Of a stretch of 64,000 bases of DNA, positions 60,891 to 64,000 are shown one piece after another. A model generated the notes under the pieces. The model did no database searches. It worked only from the letters and a program-made list of their open reading frames with translations, and was not told the origin of the DNA. The DNA comes from Oxytricha trifallax (Eukaryota > Ciliophora > Spirotrichea > Sporadotrichida > Oxytrichidae): positions 1 to 64,000 of the forward strand of contig ARYC01001909.1 in the NCBI GenBank assembly GCA_000711775.1, written 5' to 3'. Made by a program: the position numbers and the translations under genes. Position 1 is the stretch's first letter. Each line of letters opens with the position of its first letter.

Positions 60891-63222
60891 TCAGGACATA
60901 AAATTAATAATAATATAAGATTTTAGAGAAAAAAATTACAGTTCAAAAGTTTAATCATGAGGATATCCAAATTCAACCATTTGCTTTACCTTTTCCTCGT
61001 CATTTTTACTTGAATACTTTGATTAGAAAGTTTCAAAGGTTTGTACAAGATCCTTGTCGATATTATCCAAATCACTGCCAATAACTGACCCACGTTTATT
61101 TCTAAAATCTTTTTGAATGTTCGAGTTTTCTTTAATTTTCTTAGCCAGAGCTTGTCTATCTTGCATTTATTGAATACTGCTGTTATTTTCGAAAGAATTT
61201 TCAACGCTTGCTCGACCACCCTTGCGCTTTTCATTTCTTTCACTAATAAGCATTGGAACGCTTAATAAGTCAGAATTTCCATCTAGTTTGTCTGGGTTTT
61301 CTGGGTTATCACTATCATTATCTCCATCTTCTGAATTGTACACATATTTGTGATAGACTCCATTGTCTAGATCCCCATTATTATTGAACTCATATTGTCT
61401 ATCGATTTCTCTACAGCGTCTAGCTAAGTTTAATATCATCATTTTCTCGCAGAGGAGCTTTTGAATTTCTGCTTGATCCATGGGGTCAATTTAACTCTAA
61501 GTTGAATTGAATGGAGCTAGAATAATGGACTTTGATGTTGCATTTTTCAGGGAGTTATAAACAGATTCTAAGTGATGTTCAGTAAAGCAATCTACTGGCT
61601 CTTCGTTTTCATTTCTATTATATCTACGAGGATCGTTATAAGTGTACTCTTTCTTAATCATGCCCTTTTCTTGGTCGTTGAAGAGTTCTAAATTTGGATC
61701 AACATCTGAAAGCCATTTATGTCTGTAAATTTATTGGATAGTAAGTCTCTTTTCAGGATTAACTTCCAAGAGACCTCTTAGTAAGTTTCTGGCTTCAATG
61801 GAGATATCGTCTTTTAAGGTATATTTACCTTTTAATATCAGTTTATGCAATTCTTCCATATTATTGGCTTTGAATGGGACAGTTCCATAAAGCATGGCAA
61901 AGAGTACAACTCCAGCACTCCATATATCTATATTGAAAGAATATCCCTTATCTTTGAGAATTTCTGGGGCTATATAAGCAGGAGTACCACACTATTCAGT
62001 CATTTTTTGCCCTTTAGTGCCTTTCTTTGAAATACCGAAGTCTGCTATCTTGACATTTCCCTTTCCATCAAGCAAGATGTTATCGAGTTTAATATCTCTA
62101 TGAGCTATGTACTTTGAGTGAATATAACACAGTCCGTCTATAATTTGCTTGAAAATAAATTTGGCATATGGCTCCTTGAGCTTTCTTCGCTTTCTAACAT
62201 AATTAAGTAAGTCTCCTCCTGCACAAAGTTCCATGACAATAATTATATGCTTTTCAGTTTCAATAGTTTCATAAATCTTTACCACATGATTGTGTCTCAG
62301 CTTTAGTAGAAGAGCAACTTCTTTCATAAGTTTTTACTTTTAAATTTCATCTGTGAGACATTCTTTATTCAGAGATTTTATTGCGACTAATTTTCTGACT
62401 AATTTATGCATAGCAAGATTTACTTTTCCAAATGCTCCTCTACCTAACATCTTTCCGATTCTATAAAAATCTGTCGTAGTGATAGGAGGCTCATCAGCAT
62501 CTTTAAACGATTTGCTAATTACTTTCATAACAGTTGCAATTTCTCTGCTTCTTGGACTCAAATGTTTGAAATCATCATCTGTCTCAGCATTTTTAGTCTT
62601 TTTCATTACTTTTCCATAGAATGCTTTATAATCTATGTCTGAGACTATATCCTTTATTTATCTTTATAAAAATAGCGTCTAAAATAAAATTATTCAACTT
62701 CATTAATGTATAACCCCATCACACTTAATATTTATGAGTAATTTAAATATTAATCTTTCATCTTCTTAGGTAATCATTATAACATCTTTATCTTCTTCCT
62801 CCTCTTCCCTATAAAATCGATTATCATTTTCTATGAATGAATTTTTATTCTTAAATTCTTCGATCATTGCCTCTTATTTTTCTTCTGAAATGAAATTATT
62901 TTGTAATTTGGAGATATCACTTGAGAGCACAGAAGCCTTCTTTTTCGTGAAATTTGATTAATTATGTGAGCTTGGAGTTACTATCTCATCAGGTACTTAT
63001 TAGTAAAATTATGAAATTTAAAACAATAGTAGAGTAATAAATAGAAATAATGATATTTTTTATAATAAAAGTTTACACCTTTGCCTAGGTTACTTTTTAA
63101 GTGCTTTATTTCTTAAATTCTATGATATTGTTCTTTGCTGTGTTTTATTTAGCTTCAATCAAGCTCTCAGTGATATTCATTATTTTACACACTTTATACT
63201 ATATATTACCTCTAAATGACAT
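60891..63222 (-). CDS. Ser/Thr protein kinase (CAMK/SNF1-like)
   Basis: Minus-strand gene. N-terminal blocks start at 63222 (MSFRGNIQYKVCKIM) or in frame at 63180 (MNITESLIEAKQ), continue PDEIVTPSSHNQSNFTKKKA ... EEEEEDKDVMIITQEDE, then across a gap at about 62690-62760 DIVSDIDYKAFYGKVMKKTK. Kinase domain from about 62500: IGKMLGRGAFGKVNLAMHKL (Gly loop), VAIKSLNKE (Lys), ETEKHIIIVMELCAGGDLLN, YIAHRDIKLDNILL (catalytic loop), KIADFGISKKGTKGQKMTEQ, CGTPAYIAPEIL and YSFNIDIWSAGVVLFAMLYG. All catalytic residues are present. The C-terminus carries Asp/Asn-rich and basic segments (YVYNSEDGDNDSDNPENPDK) and ends GYPHD, then about 20 further codons to TGA 60891-60893. Substrates unknown. Confidence 0.88.
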
Positions 63223-63235
63223 AATTTTCTGATTA

Positions 63236-63658
63236 TATTGTAGGAATACAATTGATTTGGGAAATGAATTTATAATAAATAAATAATTAATAATTAAAAT
63301 CGTGGCAGTTAACTTTCTGGAAACCTATACAATATGGTACTTGTTTGAAAGAGAATTCAAAATCAGCTGGACTTTACTATTGGCGGTATCCCTCTATCGC
63401 ATCCCTGAAGCGAGTTAACTCGACTTTAATTTTTGGTGATTTGTTTAGTTAATTTTAATGCCAAAATTAAAGTCGAGTTATCTCGCTTCAGGGATGCGAT
63501 AGAGGGATACCGCCAATAGTAAAGTCCAGCTGATTTTGAATTCTCTTTCAAACAAGTACCATATTGTATAGGTTTCCAGAAAGTTAACTGCCACGATTTT
63601 AATTATTTATTTTATTAATTATAAATTCATTTCCCAAATCAATTGTATTCCTACTATA
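63236..63658. repeat. Palindromic foldback element, family B copy 2
   Basis: About 423 bp with arms of about 190 bp that are near-perfect reverse complements. It shares the termini (TATTGTAGGAATACA), AAAATCGTGGCAGTTA, GAATTCAAAATCAGCTGGAC, TATTGGCGG and CATCCCTGAAGCGAG blocks with copy 1 at 23371-23789. Its own variable segment (ACCTATACAATATGGTACTT) is present on both arms but not in copy 1. It starts 13 bp upstream of the kinase start at 63222. The centre is a short AT-rich loop around 63440-63465. Confidence 0.95.
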
Positions 63659-64000
63659 TTAAATAAAATAGATTTCCGCTTTCTTAAAGCTATTTCAAGA
63701 TTGATATAGAGTCTTCTTTGTATTTTTGTAATTTAATTTATTCTTAAGTCATGCCTGACACTCTATCAGCACTGTCCTTCCTAATTGATTGAACTGAGTT
63801 TTTATTTTATTAAATTAGCATTTATTGACTATTATTATTATTTAGTTCTATACTATAAACTATCGAATTATGAGAGGAAAAAATATTTACCTAAAATATA
63901 AGGATTTTAATTTTTTAGCTTAAGAATTTCAGACAAAGTGAAATTAAAATTAAATAAAGATGAATAAATATAGTTGAATGTATTTCTAACAAACATTTTG
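63659..64000. other. AT-rich intergenic DNA at the window end
   Basis: No gene or repeat recognised. Confidence 0.5.

Overview
This is germline (micronuclear) DNA of a spirotrich ciliate, most likely a hypotrich of the Oxytricha/Stylonychia type. Reading frames only make sense when TAA and TAG are read as glutamine and TGA is the only stop. The DNA is AT-rich, introns are short GT..AG introns, and many genes are broken by internal eliminated sequences (IESs) flanked by short direct repeats (pointers, 2-13 bp here). Removing one pointer copy plus the IES restores frame and conserved protein sequence at more than 20 sites. Two genes are scrambled: their segments (MDSs) lie on opposite strands and can only be joined by inversion.

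Layout. 1-5300: GC-richer repetitive DNA with an intron-containing Tc1/mariner-type transposase (2829-5150). 6255-7046: glutaminyl cyclotransferase (+). 8300-13149: two Q/N-rich proteins (+), the second with a DUSP domain. 13517-18244: a TBC1D20-like RabGAP split into a minus-strand 3' block and a plus-strand 5' block, with a complete ankyrin-DHHC palmitoyltransferase gene between them. 18493-21079: EXD1-like 3'-5' exonuclease. 21818-23789: two long palindromes and one of two CIMIP2/FAM166-like genes. 24519-26561: cysteine-rich membrane protein. 26722-29176: GCN5-like acetyltransferase and nicotinamidase (-). 29304-31253: PDK1-like kinase with PH domain (+). 31904-35533: Q/N-rich protein. 35737-41231: CFAP57-like axonemal protein. 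41460-42626: IQ/CBM48 protein. 42689-44400: phosphoglucomutase (-). 44876-46863: homeodomain protein (-). 47446-49572: glycerate kinase and complex III hinge protein (-). 49920-53940: two tandem thioredoxin-like membrane proteins (+). 54390-58051: coiled-coil and Q-rich genes (-). 58133-60251: scrambled mitochondrial E2o (DLST). 60891-63222: protein kinase (-). 63236-63658: second copy of a palindromic foldback family.

The genes are unrelated housekeeping, ciliary and signalling genes and do not form operons. They are packed tightly, as expected if most become separate gene-sized macronuclear chromosomes. The strongest discoveries are the two inversion-scrambled genes (one wrapped around another whole gene), a transposase with a roughly 290-residue insertion inside its catalytic core, and foldback elements whose two arms agree with each other but differ between copies.
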